Assembly: GCF_900167165.1 (NCBI RefSeq)
Contig: NZ_FUXM01000007.1
Coordinates: 1 to 64,000 of the forward strand
Direction of reading: 5' to 3'
From: Carboxydocella sporoproducens DSM 16521
GTDB taxonomy: Bacteria > Bacillota > GCA-003054495 > Carboxydocellales > Carboxydocellaceae
Length of the DNA: 64,000 nt
Shown here: positions 7,831 to 15,423 of the stretch, in pieces
How the letters are laid out: every line of letters starts with the position of its first letter
Numbering within the stretch: the stretch's first letter is position 1
Program-made: the position numbers and the translations under genes
The notes under the pieces: model-generated
Database searches by the model: none
What the model saw: only the letters and a program-made list of their open reading frames with translations
Told to the model about the DNA's origin: nothing

Positions 7831-8250
7831 ATGGAAGAACTGGCTTTATTACATCCATTGTGGAAAAAAAATAAAGTAGTGGCGGTCTGGCTGTTTGGGT
7901 CACGGGCGCGCGGTGAGGCCAGAGAGGATAGCGACTGGGACCTGGCTCTTTTATTTAAGCAACCATATCCAGGGTTGCAGGAAAAAATGAGCTTAATTGC
8001 TGATGTTACGGGTATCCTTAAAACTGATAAAGTTGACATTGTTTTTTTACATGATGCCCCTCTGGTTTTGCAGAAGGAAATAGTATATGATGGTAAAGTC
8101 ATTTTTGAAACTGACTGGGACTTCCGGACTGATTTCGAGGAAATGGTGGTTCGTCGCTGGCTGGATTTTGAACCAGTCTGGCAACAAATGACCAGGGATT
8201 TACTGGAAAACCTGAAGGAAGAGTTCGGAGGTGGTGAAAGTGGTCTATAA
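7831..8250 (+). CDS. mntA: MntA-type nucleotidyltransferase antitoxin
   Basis: This 139-residue minimal nucleotidyltransferase carries the exact family motif GSX10DXD (G23-S24, then D35 and D37, within FGSRARGEAREDSDWD). In characterised HepT/MntA systems this protein transfers AMP to a tyrosine of the HEPN toxin and silences it. ATG 7831 lies just after a TATAAT box; in-frame starts at 7747, 7762 and 7807 are possible but lie in or before the promoter. The end overlaps the next gene. Confidence 0.85.
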   Translation: MEELALLHPLWKKNKVVAVWLFGSRARGEAREDSDWDLALLFKQPYPGLQEKMSLIADVTGILKTDKVDIVFLHDAPLVLQKEIVYDGKVIFETDWDFRTDFEEMVVRRWLDFEPVWQQMTRDLLENLKEEFGGGESGL

Positions 8251-8659
8251 TTCAACGCGCCTGTTTGCCTATTTAGAAAATTTAAAGGAAAGATATTTTA
8301 ATCTTGCTGAAATGGCAAAGCTGAGTAAAGAGGAATTTTTAGCAGACAAACGCAATAGCGATATCGTGTTTGCCAATCTATATATTGCTTTAAATATAAT
8401 TCTGGATGCTGGCTCACATATTATTGTCAAAAATGGACAGAAAAGGCCGGGTACCTATCGGGAAATTATTGATGAACTGGGTAAGCTGGGGGTAATTCCG
8501 GCGGATTTTGCAGAAAGAGTTAAAGGGCTGGCCGGATATCGCAATCGTATGGCTCATGGTTACATTGATATAACACCGGAAGAGCTATATCAGATAATTA
8601 CTGAAAATCTTGCTGATATTAAAAAATTCATTGGCTATTTCAGTCGATTGCTCACCTAG
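8240..8659 (+). CDS. hepT: HepT-type HEPN ribonuclease toxin (DUF86)
   Basis: This 139-residue helical protein carries the HEPN RNase motif RX4HXY as RNRMAHGY (R101, H106, Y108). The tyrosine is the residue AMPylated by MntA in studied pairs. The likely start is GTG 8240, six bases after GGAGGTG; GTG 8231 is an alternative. It overlaps mntA by 11 bases, the usual antitoxin-first coupling. The pair is AT-rich relative to the core genes and lies in an accessory insertion. Confidence 0.85.
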   Translation: MVYNSTRLFAYLENLKERYFNLAEMAKLSKEEFLADKRNSDIVFANLYIALNIILDAGSHIIVKNGQKRPGTYREIIDELGKLGVIPADFAERVKGLAGYRNRMAHGYIDITPEELYQIITENLADIKKFIGYFSRLLT

Positions 8660-8675
8660 AGGGAGGGAGAGGGAA

Positions 8676-9188
8676 TTGCCTTATCCTGCGTTTTATCTTA
8701 ACGGCTGGGAAGCGCTATTGATCTTCATGATCGGGTTCCTGGCCTTACTGGTGGAAATCCTGGTTATCCCTGGTTTTGGGCTGGTAGGACTGGCGGGTAT
8801 CCTGTTCATGCTCTTTGCCCTTTATCTGGCCCTGCATGCCCCGGGAGCGGTGCTGGCTGCTCTGGCTCTGGCTATTCTGGTTGCTGCCGTTGTTCTCTAC
8901 TGGGCCTGGCGGCGGATGGAAGAAAAAAGATTGCTGAATCAGCTCATTCTCACCGATAACCAGGAAAGCAAAGCCGGTTATCTGGCCCCTGATCCTTCCT
9001 GGCAGAAACTAGTGGGAAAAAGCGGGCTGACGCTGACGCCTTTGCGTCCGGCGGGCAAGGTGGAAATAGCTGGCCAGGTGGTGGATGTAGTCTCAGAAGG
9101 GGAGTACCTCCCCGGAGGTGTAAAGGTGACAGTAATCAAGGTCGAGGGACAAAGGATTGTAGTGAGAAAAGAAAAACCCGGGCCATAA
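8676..9188 (+). CDS. NfeD-like membrane protein (short form)
   Basis: This 170-residue protein has three or four hydrophobic segments (about 10-80) rich in Gly, Leu and Ala (FMIGFLALLVEILVIPGFG) and a C-terminal OB-like NfeD domain with GKVEIAGQVVDVVSEGEYL. It lacks the ClpP-like protease domain of long NfeD proteins. NfeD proteins work with flotillins, and floA lies downstream, separated here by an inserted oxidase module. The start TTG 8676 follows a GGGAGGGAGAGGG stretch. Confidence 0.85.
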   Translation: MPYPAFYLNGWEALLIFMIGFLALLVEILVIPGFGLVGLAGILFMLFALYLALHAPGAVLAALALAILVAAVVLYWAWRRMEEKRLLNQLILTDNQESKAGYLAPDPSWQKLVGKSGLTLTPLRPAGKVEIAGQVVDVVSEGEYLPGGVKVTVIKVEGQRIVVRKEKPGP

Positions 9189-9202
9189 AGGCTCGGGTTT
9201 TC
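9173..9202 (+). terminator. Intrinsic terminator after nfeD
   Basis: The near-perfect stem AAAACCCGGGCC / GGCTCGGGTTTT has a 5-nt loop and ends in TTTTCT. It overlaps the last codons of nfeD. Its symmetric A and T tracts could also stop transcripts of the converging oxidase gene. Confidence 0.8.
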
Positions 9203-9214
9203 TCATAGCCTTTT

Positions 9215-11902
9215 TTATTTATGGTATTTCTGTTTCAGCATTATGCAGGCTGGGGTTAACAGTTTGATGGCGGCTTCCATATAGCTTGCAATCGCAGCTG
9301 TTGGGTCATAGATTTCTTCAATTCCCATGGCTTCAGCTACCAAATCGGTGATATCTTTTTGCTTGACGTTGGCGTTGAGCATATTGGAAGTAAAGTTCAT
9401 TTGTGAGCCACAACCGGCACAGTTGGTTACAATGTACTCGGCTCCGGTGGCTGTGGCCTCATTAATCCGTTTTTGTCCGGAATAGCCGACAGTGGGAATG
9501 GATTGGAAGGAAGCGACCAGACCGCAACAAAGGCCTTTTTCGCGGTTATGCTCCATTTCAATCAGTTCAATCCCGGGAATGGCTTTCAAGATTGCCCGTG
9601 GTTCTTCATAAATATTAAACCAGCGCCCGCAGTGGCAGGAATCATGGTAAGTAACTTTAGCGTTGATGGGTTTGGTGAAGCGCAATTTTCCTTCCTGCAA
9701 CAAGCGGTTAAGGAAAACCGTCACGTGTTCTGTTTCAATATCCCAGTCAATTCCCAGATGGTGAGCCATCTCCGGATAATTTTCCGTAAAGGTGGCAAAA
9801 CAGCCGGGACAGGACAGGAGTAATTTTTTAACCCCTCGTTTTTTCAGATTTTCATAGTTGGCCTTAACTTTGGCCCCGAACTCTTCCATATACCCACCTA
9901 AAGCATGATAAAGTCCGCAACATCCTTCATCAGCACCAAGATAGACGAAAGGCACTCCTGCTTTGTTCATAATGCGCGCAATATTCTGCGGCATGTTTTT
10001 CATGATAATGGAAGCCCAGCAGCCTGGCCAGTAGGCTATTTCCCCTTCTTCCTCGTACTTGATTTCAGGGGTAATCCAGCTTTTGGTTTCTGCCGGCACG
10101 CCCCAGAAGTTACCGCTGTTAACTACATTATCTTTTACTAACTCAAGCCCGGTGTTGATAAAACCGGCCTGATTGACGGCAGGTCGCATTTCCAGCCACC
10201 GGTGGGCATTGGGTAACAGGGTCTGACAGACCAGATCGCATTTTTTACAGGTAGTACAGTTAAACAGGGCGGTCACTGCTGTCTCATCCAGATCGATATT
10301 GCCTTTGGCATATTCGTTCAGGATATACCACTTTCCTCTAGGTGAATTGGATTCCCAGGGGTCGGGCATAAATACGGTGCAGTTAGTACGGCAGAAACCG
10401 CATTGGGCGCAAATGTAACTTTCGGCCAACACAGCACCGGAAAAGGGACCTTTGGCTTTTTCCTCGATATGATCTTTAGCTGAATTTCCGCCGAGCAGGC
10501 TGGTTAACCCGCCTAATAGGGATTTACCCATGGTAGCACCTTTTATGGCGGTATTTAACATCTTAAGGGGTGAATTTTTATCCAGACCGGGGGGAAGAAT
10601 TTTTCCAGGATTAAGGATGCCCTGGGGATCGGTTTCTTGCTTGAACTTCACTATCTGTTTTAACAGGTTATTTCCCAGTAGCTGTTCGGCGTAATCGGTA
10701 AAGTACATGCCCAGGGCGAAAATTTTACCCCCCAGTTTGGTGGCAATGTCATTGATGATCAGGGAATTGGCATAGAGCAGAGGGAAATTGAGTTTGCGTT
10801 CATCAGCCGGCATCAGACCTAAAAAGGTAATGGCATCTTGCCCGACGAAAGTACCCTCGAAAGCAAATTCTCCTTTGAATTTGTGTTCCACTTCACCAAT
10901 AAATTCAGCGGCTTTTGCCAGGGGTACTATTACTTCTGACGCAATCAGGGAAGGCCCCAGTCTTTTCAGGCGCATGGTATAGAAACGGTTATTCCATTCA
11001 TGGTGAGCAGCTTCGGAAGAAAGCAGCTGACCACCGGCCCGGGCAATCAGTGTTTGCGCTATATCGACCTGTTTTTCATCAGGAGAGGATAAAACAATAT
11101 TGACCAGGTATTTATCCTCTGGTAACACCTTTTCCCGGGTAGCGCTTTGATGTAAGGCGATAAATTCTGGTGTCAGCACTGTTATGTTCCAGACAGGAAG
11201 ATTATGGTTTTCCAGTTCTTTGACAAGCTCGGGTAAGGGCAAAAGATTGTTAAATACTGCGGCAAAGGGAAAATCATTTTTTTGCTTCATTACTTTCAAA
11301 GTAATTTCGTAAATAATTCCGGTGATACCTTCCAGGCCGTAAATCAAATCCAGGTCTTGCAGAGAGAATGTTCTTTCTGTGCCATCGCCAAGGATAGCTT
11401 TTACCTCCACCAGATTATCTTTAAAACTGCCGTAGCGATAGCTGCCCAGTCCTGTTCCTCCTTGAGCTGTCCAACCGCCAACAGTGGAACCGGGATAACT
11501 GGAGGGATATAGCCTGAGGGTATATCCGCGGGAGGCAAGAAAACTATCCAGCTCTTCCCAGACAATACCTGGCTCGACAGTAATAGTTTGTTGCTCCGGA
11601 TCAAAAGCGATGATATTTTTCATGCGGATCAGGTCCACTATTACGCCGCCTTTGGTGGGAATGGCTCCGCCGAAGCCTGATGTAGCGGCACCGCGGGGGA
11701 TTAACGGAGTTCTGGTTTCATTGGCCCACTTCATTAAATCGATTAATTCCTGTTTGTTTTCCGGCTGCACTACTGCAGAAGGCATGGAATTGAAGGTTTT
11801 TTTCACTGCTGCTGGCAGCACTCCGACGTCATGGCTGTACAAAAGCCGTTCCAGTTGATTGTCCCGAAAACGGTTACCAAAAAGGTCTTTTAGGGTTTGC
11901 AT
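9215..11902 (-). CDS. Fused FAD-linked oxidase / Fe-S (GlcD-GlcF or lactate dehydrogenase-like) protein
   Basis: This 895-residue fusion has an N-terminal FAD-binding type-4 domain (PRGAATSGFGGAIPTKGG, about 69-86). An FAD-oxidase C-terminal domain ends in DPQGILNPGKI (about 425-435). A pair of 4Fe-4S motifs has cysteines at 498, 501, 504, 508 and 549, 552, 555, 559. Two cysteine-rich CCG domains follow (EGCCG with CPGC, then GLCCG with CAGC). The order matches D-lactate, glycolate or 2-hydroxyacid dehydrogenases that pass electrons to quinone or a flavoprotein; the substrate is uncertain. ATG 11902 is preceded by GGAGGAGG. It follows a TetR gene in the same direction. Confidence 0.82.
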   Translation of the reverse strand: MQTLKDLFGNRFRDNQLERLLYSHDVGVLPAAVKKTFNSMPSAVVQPENKQELIDLMKWANETRTPLIPRGAATSGFGGAIPTKGGVIVDLIRMKNIIAFDPEQQTITVEPGIVWEELDSFLASRGYTLRLYPSSYPGSTVGGWTAQGGTGLGSYRYGSFKDNLVEVKAILGDGTERTFSLQDLDLIYGLEGITGIIYEITLKVMKQKNDFPFAAVFNNLLPLPELVKELENHNLPVWNITVLTPEFIALHQSATREKVLPEDKYLVNIVLSSPDEKQVDIAQTLIARAGGQLLSSEAAHHEWNNRFYTMRLKRLGPSLIASEVIVPLAKAAEFIGEVEHKFKGEFAFEGTFVGQDAITFLGLMPADERKLNFPLLYANSLIINDIATKLGGKIFALGMYFTDYAEQLLGNNLLKQIVKFKQETDPQGILNPGKILPPGLDKNSPLKMLNTAIKGATMGKSLLGGLTSLLGGNSAKDHIEEKAKGPFSGAVLAESYICAQCGFCRTNCTVFMPDPWESNSPRGKWYILNEYAKGNIDLDETAVTALFNCTTCKKCDLVCQTLLPNAHRWLEMRPAVNQAGFINTGLELVKDNVVNSGNFWGVPAETKSWITPEIKYEEEGEIAYWPGCWASIIMKNMPQNIARIMNKAGVPFVYLGADEGCCGLYHALGGYMEEFGAKVKANYENLKKRGVKKLLLSCPGCFATFTENYPEMAHHLGIDWDIETEHVTVFLNRLLQEGKLRFTKPINAKVTYHDSCHCGRWFNIYEEPRAILKAIPGIELIEMEHNREKGLCCGLVASFQSIPTVGYSGQKRINEATATGAEYIVTNCAGCGSQMNFTSNMLNANVKQKDITDLVAEAMGIEEIYDPTAAIASYMEAAIKLLTPACIMLKQKYHK

Positions 11903-11941
11903 AATTCTACCTCCTCCGCTTATATTGATTGTGTATTTAAT

Positions 11942-11977
11942 CACATATACAGAAAGAATAATCTTTCTGTATATGTG
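11942..11977. promoter_or_regulatory. Perfect 16-bp inverted repeat, likely TetR operator
   Basis: CACATATACAGAAAGA (11942-11957) is repeated in reverse complement at 11962-11977 with a 4-base spacer. It sits between the TetR stop and the oxidase start. Its core half site ACAGAAAGA/TCTTTCTGT recurs at the TetR gene promoter (12582-12599), so the regulator may bind both. A hairpin-terminator role is less likely because no T-run follows on the reverse strand. Confidence 0.6.
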
Positions 11978-11986
11978 AAAAATATT

Positions 11987-12568
11987 TTAAGCTCTAAGGG
12001 CAGAGAAAATAAGTTCCGCTGTCTCATCTATCAGGTTGCTCAACGGTTCGGTAATGACACCGTCAGTTTTCAGTTCGATCATTCTCATAATGGGGCCGGA
12101 AACCATGGCGGCCAGCAATATGGGATTAACAGGTTTGAACTCACCGCAAGCCTGACCACAGCTGATAATTTCTTTGACCGCTTCCAAACCTTCAGCGGTA
12201 CAGATAGTAAAATTACAGTTAAGCACTTCCGGGGGACGGGCGTGTAATAGATAATTTACGGTGATCAAATCCGTGTCCGCCCATTCAAACATCATTTTGA
12301 CAAAATATCTCACCTTTTCGCGCCCTGATTGCCGGGGGCGGACATAGCAGTCATATTTGTTCAGAAACAGGTTTACCGCATCTTCATGGATGGTTCGGGC
12401 CAGTTCTTCCTTGGAGGGAAAGTGGTGGTAGATAGCTCCGATACTGACGCCGCTCGCCCTGACCAGATCGGGAATACTGGCACGATGATAGCCTTTTTCC
12501 ACAAACAGTTTTCGCGCTACATTGTAAATTTTGTTTTTGATCTCCGTATCGGGAGTCGTTTTCTTCAA
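11987..12568 (-). CDS. TetR/AcrR family transcriptional regulator
   Basis: This 193-residue protein has an N-terminal TetR helix-turn-helix (about 27-60: ASIPDLVRASGVSIGAIYHHFPSKEEL) and a variable ligand-binding C-terminal domain. The start is probably TTG 12568, six bases after GGAGGT; GTG 12583 would sit inside the operator. It is 84 bases upstream of the oxidase gene on the same strand and probably controls it. Matching half sites lie at its own promoter and in front of the oxidase gene. Confidence 0.85.
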   Translation of the reverse strand: MKKTTPDTEIKNKIYNVARKLFVEKGYHRASIPDLVRASGVSIGAIYHHFPSKEELARTIHEDAVNLFLNKYDCYVRPRQSGREKVRYFVKMMFEWADTDLITVNYLLHARPPEVLNCNFTICTAEGLEAVKEIISCGQACGEFKPVNPILLAAMVSGPIMRMIELKTDGVITEPLSNLIDETAELIFSALRA

Positions 12569-12581
12569 ACTCGTAACCTCC

Positions 12582-12599
12582 ACCGAATGATCTTTCTGT
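12582..12599. promoter_or_regulatory. Candidate TetR autoregulatory operator
   Basis: ACCGAATGA-TCTTTCTGT is an imperfect palindrome (7 of 9 positions symmetric). It shares the TCTTTCTGT half site with the perfect repeat at 11942-11977. It lies just downstream of the TetR -10 box, where a bound repressor would block initiation. Confidence 0.5.
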
Positions 12600-12607
12600 T
12601 TGATTTT

Positions 12608-12636
12608 ATTATATACCAGTGCTGTTCTCTGCGCAA
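12608..12636 (-). promoter_or_regulatory. Promoter of the TetR-oxidase operon
   Basis: On the reverse strand TTGCGC (12631-12636) and TATAAT (12608-12613) are spaced by exactly 17 bases. Transcription would start within the candidate operator. Confidence 0.65.
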
Positions 12637-12648
12637 GACAAAAAATGG

Positions 12649-12678
12649 TTGTTATATGTATAACAAATCGGATATAAT
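12649..12678 (+). promoter_or_regulatory. floA promoter with overlapping 18-bp palindrome
   Basis: TTGTTA (12649-12654) and TATAAT (12673-12678) are 18 bases apart. The -35 is part of the perfect palindrome TTGTTATA-TG-TATAACAA (12649-12666). This differs from the TetR half sites and may bind another regulator. Confidence 0.6.
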
Positions 12679-12711
12679 TGTAAAAGAACAGGGAAAGGAG
12701 AGGATGGAAAT

Positions 12712-13707
12712 ATGTATTTACCCCAAATAGCTGGTCTTGGGCTGGGATTGAGTTTTGTTTTGCTCTTTTTTATCATCATCGTTGTTTTTAGTTTTATTCC
12801 CCTGGGTTTGTGGATTAGTGCCCTGGCTTCTGGAGTGCCGGTGGGAATTGTTACCCTGATCGGGATGCGGCTGCGCCGGGTACCGCCGGCCCAGATTGTC
12901 AACCCTCTGATCAAGGCTCGTAAAGCCGGGCTGGACCTCAGTGTCAACCAGCTGGAGGCCCATTTTCTGGCCGGAGGCAATGTGGACCGGGTTGTGGATG
13001 CCCTGATTGCGGCGGAACGGGCCAATATTCCTCTGGCTTTTGAGCGAGCTGCGGCCATTGATCTGGCCGGTCGCAATGTTCTGCAGGCTGTACAGATGAG
13101 CGTGAACCCTAAAGTAATTGAAACCCCCCTGATTTCAGCGGTGGCCAAGGACGGCATCGAGGTAAAAGCCATCGCCCGGGTGACAGTAAGGGCCAATATC
13201 GACCGCCTGGTGGGCGGTGCGGGGGAAGAGACCATCATCGCCCGGGTGGGTGAAGGGGTAGTAACCACGGTGGGCAGCAGTGAATCCCACAAGGCGGTGC
13301 TGGAAAACCCTGATCTGATTTCCCGTACGGTACTGGCCAAAGGTTTGGATGCCGGGACAGCTTTTGAGATATTGTCCATCGACATTGCTGATGTGGATGT
13401 GGGGCGCAACGTAGGGGCACAGTTGCAGACAGACCAGGCTGAGGCGGATAAGCGGATTGCCCAGGCCAAGGCGGAAGAGAGACGGGCGATGGCGGTGGCC
13501 CGGGAACAGGAAATGAAGGCGATGGTGCAGGAGATGCGGGCCAAAGTGGTAGAAGCGGAAGCTGAGGTACCACGGGCCCTGGCCCAGGCTTTACGGGAAG
13601 GAAGGCTGGGGGCGATGGACTATTATGCCCTGCAGAACCTGCTGGCTGATACCCGCATGCGGGATAGTATCGCTGGACCCCGCCAGCCGGAAGCGGGAAA
13701 GGAGTAG
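12712..13707 (+). CDS. floA: Flotillin-like protein FloA
   Basis: This 331-residue membrane-microdomain scaffold has an N-terminal membrane segment (about 8-35), the SPFH-like region [23 protein letters not shown], and a long Ala/Glu-rich coiled coil (about 235-300: [19 protein letters not shown]). FloA organises membrane patches with NfeD partners and affects sporulation and secretion in Bacillus. ATG 12712 is preceded by AAAGGAGAGG. The neighbouring nfeD gene is displaced 3.5 kb upstream by the TetR/oxidase insertion; yqfC and yqfD follow as usual. Confidence 0.94.
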   Translation: MYLPQIAGLGLGLSFVLLFFIIIVVFSFIPLGLWISALASGVPVGIVTLIGMRLRRVPPAQIVNPLIKARKAGLDLSVNQLEAHFLAGGNVDRVVDALIAAERANIPLAFERAAAIDLAGRNVLQAVQMSVNPKVIETPLISAVAKDGIEVKAIARVTVRANIDRLVGGAGEETIIARVGEGVVTTVGSSESHKAVLENPDLISRTVLAKGLDAGTAFEILSIDIADVDVGRNVGAQLQTDQAEADKRIAQAKAEERRAMAVAREQEMKAMVQEMRAKVVEAEAEVPRALAQALREGRLGAMDYYALQNLLADTRMRDSIAGPRQPEAGKE

Positions 13708-13713
13708 GTCTGG

Positions 13714-13872
13714 ATGGAGAAAAGGAAAAAAGAAAAGCAAAGCCAGCGGGAAACCAGGCGGGAGCAAGAGCTGGAGCCCCGGGAATGGCAACGGGAGGAC
13801 TGGCGCCAGGCGATTCTGGCCCGGGAGATTCTGGGACCCTGTAAAGGCAGGAAATGGTTTTTTGGCAGGTAA
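13714..13872 (+). CDS. Small basic hypothetical protein between floA and yqfC
   Basis: The gene encodes 52 residues, begins MEKRKKEKQSQRETRREQ and ends AREILGPCKGRKWFFGR. It is highly charged, probably helical, with no membrane segment. AAGGAG lies upstream of ATG 13714 and only 6 bases separate it from floA, so it is likely translated from the floA message. It occupies the place held by yqfB in Bacillus, but I cannot claim homology. Confidence 0.6.
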   Translation: MEKRKKEKQSQRETRREQELEPREWQREDWRQAILAREILGPCKGRKWFFGR

Positions 13873-13879
13873 CAGGCAG

Positions 13880-13909
13880 GCATATAACCCCTCCTGTCCT
13901 CATAAATAT
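13880..13909 (+). promoter_or_regulatory. SigE-type promoter of yqfC-yqfD
   Basis: GCATATA (13880-13886), a 14-base spacer and CATAAATAT (13901-13909) fit the mother-cell sigma factor SigE pattern (-35 near KMATATT, -10 near CATACAAT). Bacillus yqfC-yqfD is a known SigE target. The spoIIM promoter at 60025-60054 has the same spacing and the same -10. Confidence 0.65.
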
Positions 13910-13929
13910 GGATGAGGACAAAGGAGGGG
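13888..13929 (+). promoter_or_regulatory. Hairpin sequestering the yqfC ribosome binding site in read-through RNA
   Basis: CCCCTCCTGTCCTCAT (13888-13903) pairs with 13912-13929 in 16 base pairs with a two-base AA bulge and an 8-nt loop. The 3' arm contains the yqfC RBS AGGAGGGG. The 5' arm is the spacer and -10 region of the SigE promoter, so only RNA from upstream promoters such as floA would contain both arms. Confidence 0.6.
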
Positions 13930-13935
13930 ATTTTT

Positions 13936-14208
13936 ATGTCCTGGAAGAACTGGCGGCAGAATTTGAACCAGATTCTGGATTTACCCCGGGATGTGACTTT
14001 GAATTTGCCCAAAATCATTGTCTCTGGCCAGGTACAGGCCATTCTGGAAAACCATCGGGGGGTAGTGGAATACAGTCCGGAAAGAGTTCGCTTTCAGCTG
14101 GAGAAGGGACAATTGCTGCTGAAAGGCAAGGATCTGGTATTAAGGGGAATATTGCCGGAAGAAGCGGTAGTGGAAGGCTGGATTACCGGTATCGAGTTTC
14201 TGGAGTAG
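13936..14208 (+). CDS. yqfC: Sporulation protein YqfC
   Basis: This 90-residue YabP/YqfC-family protein (MSWKNWRQNLNQILDLPRD, then GVVEYSPERVRF) is a mother-cell sporulation factor needed for efficient engulfment-stage progression in Bacillus; its biochemistry is unknown. ATG 13936 follows AAGGAGGGG, ruling out the in-frame start at 13912. It is 12 bases upstream of yqfD. A SigE-like promoter and an RBS-masking hairpin precede it. Confidence 0.9.
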   Translation: MSWKNWRQNLNQILDLPRDVTLNLPKIIVSGQVQAILENHRGVVEYSPERVRFQLEKGQLLLKGKDLVLRGILPEEAVVEGWITGIEFLE

Positions 14209-14220
14209 GGGGGAAAAGAG

Positions 14221-15423
14221 ATGCTGGTACAGAGAATACTGGCCTGGTTAAGGGGATATGTGATTATTCGCATTCGCGGGCCTCGGCTGGAACGGCTGCT
14301 GAATATGGCTGTGAGCCGGGGTATTTATTTATGGGATATTGTCCGCTTAAAGGATGGGTCTGCCCTGGCCAAGGTCTCTCTCCCCGGGTTTTTGGCGCTG
14401 CGCCATTTGCGCCGAAGACTTAATCTGCAACTGGGCATAGCAGCTCGCCGGGGCCTGCCCTTCTGGTGGAGTGCCTTGAAAAAAAGACAAATGCTGCTCT
14501 ATGGGGCGTTATTATTTGTTTTTGTCCTCTATCTGGGGGCGAGTTTTGTCTGGCAGGTTGATGTGGTGGGTAACAAAAACCTGAGTCGGGAACAATTATT
14601 GCGCGCGGCAGAGGCCCAGGGCTTAAAGCCCGGGGTGTGGAAGAAACAGCTGCCTTTGGAACGGCTGGAAAAACAGCTGTTACTGCAGTTTCCCCAGCTG
14701 GCCTGGCTGGAAATCGATTTTGAAGGAACCCGGGCCCTGATTCGGGTGGCCGAAAAAAAACTGCCACCGGAAAAGGAGGTAGCTATCGAGGGACCGGCTT
14801 CACTGGTGGCTAATAAAGAAGGGGTTATCTGTGAAATCCTGGTCTTCAGCGGGGAAGGCCGGGTGAAGGAAGGGGATACTGTCAAACCAGGAGATATCCT
14901 GATTGATGGGGTATTAACTCCCCCGGTGCCCACTACTCCCGATAGTCCCCCGCCGGAACCGAAAAAGGTACAGGCTCAGGGGATTGTGCGGGCCCGGGTC
15001 TGGTATGAGGCTATTGTGGAAACAGAACGGGAGCTGAGCTGGCAGGAACCGGGGGAAGTAATCGGACGGAAAGTGATTGTAAATCTGCGCGGGCACAGCT
15101 ATACTTTATGGCAGTGGGAAAATAATCGCAGTTCTGGCCCCAGGGTTACCGCGGAAAAGAGAAGGAATCCGCTGCCCGGTGTCGAATTAATTACTGTTGA
15201 ACAAAAACAGCTGCTGACCAGGCGCAAACAGCTGACAGCAGCAGAGGCAGAAACTCTGGTGCGGGAAAAAGCCTGGCAGCAAATTGCCAGCCAGCTGCCG
15301 GCCGGAGCCGAGGTGTTGCAGAAATCGTTTACCTTGCTGGATTCCGGCAATAATAGTACCGTAAAAGGCAGAATAATTGTGGAGACCAGAGAACCCATAG
15401 GAGAGTTGAGGAGGATTGAATAA
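14221..15423 (+). CDS. yqfD: Sporulation protein YqfD
   Basis: This 400-residue protein matches the YqfD family: a cytoplasmic N-terminal part (LRGYVIIRIRGPRLERLLNMA), one membrane segment near 95-115 (MLLYGALLFVFVLYLGASF), then a large extracytoplasmic part starting VDVVGNKNLSREQLLRAAE that resembles a POTRA/FtsQ-like fold. It acts with YqfC in the mother cell. It is 12 bases after yqfC and its stop abuts the phoH start. Confidence 0.92.
   Translation: MLVQRILAWLRGYVIIRIRGPRLERLLNMAVSRGIYLWDIVRLKDGSALAKVSLPGFLALRHLRRRLNLQLGIAARRGLPFWWSALKKRQMLLYGALLFVFVLYLGASFVWQVDVVGNKNLSREQLLRAAEAQGLKPGVWKKQLPLERLEKQLLLQFPQLAWLEIDFEGTRALIRVAEKKLPPEKEVAIEGPASLVANKEGVICEILVFSGEGRVKEGDTVKPGDILIDGVLTPPVPTTPDSPPPEPKKVQAQGIVRARVWYEAIVETERELSWQEPGEVIGRKVIVNLRGHSYTLWQWENNRSSGPRVTAEKRRNPLPGVELITVEQKQLLTRRKQLTAAEAETLVREKAWQQIASQLPAGAEVLQKSFTLLDSGNNSTVKGRIIVETREPIGELRRIE

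Noticed and set aside
11942-11977. Inverted repeat read as a terminator of the TetR gene
   Set aside because: No T-run follows on the reverse strand and the half site recurs at the TetR promoter, so an operator is the better reading.
12609-13544. Reverse ORF of 311 residues opposite floA
   Set aside because: Ser/Ala/Arg-rich composition typical of the antisense of an Ala/Glu-rich coiled coil; floA is certain.
13854-14423. Forward ORF of 189 residues across yqfC
   Set aside because: It is in another frame over YqfC and the YqfD start and has no family features.
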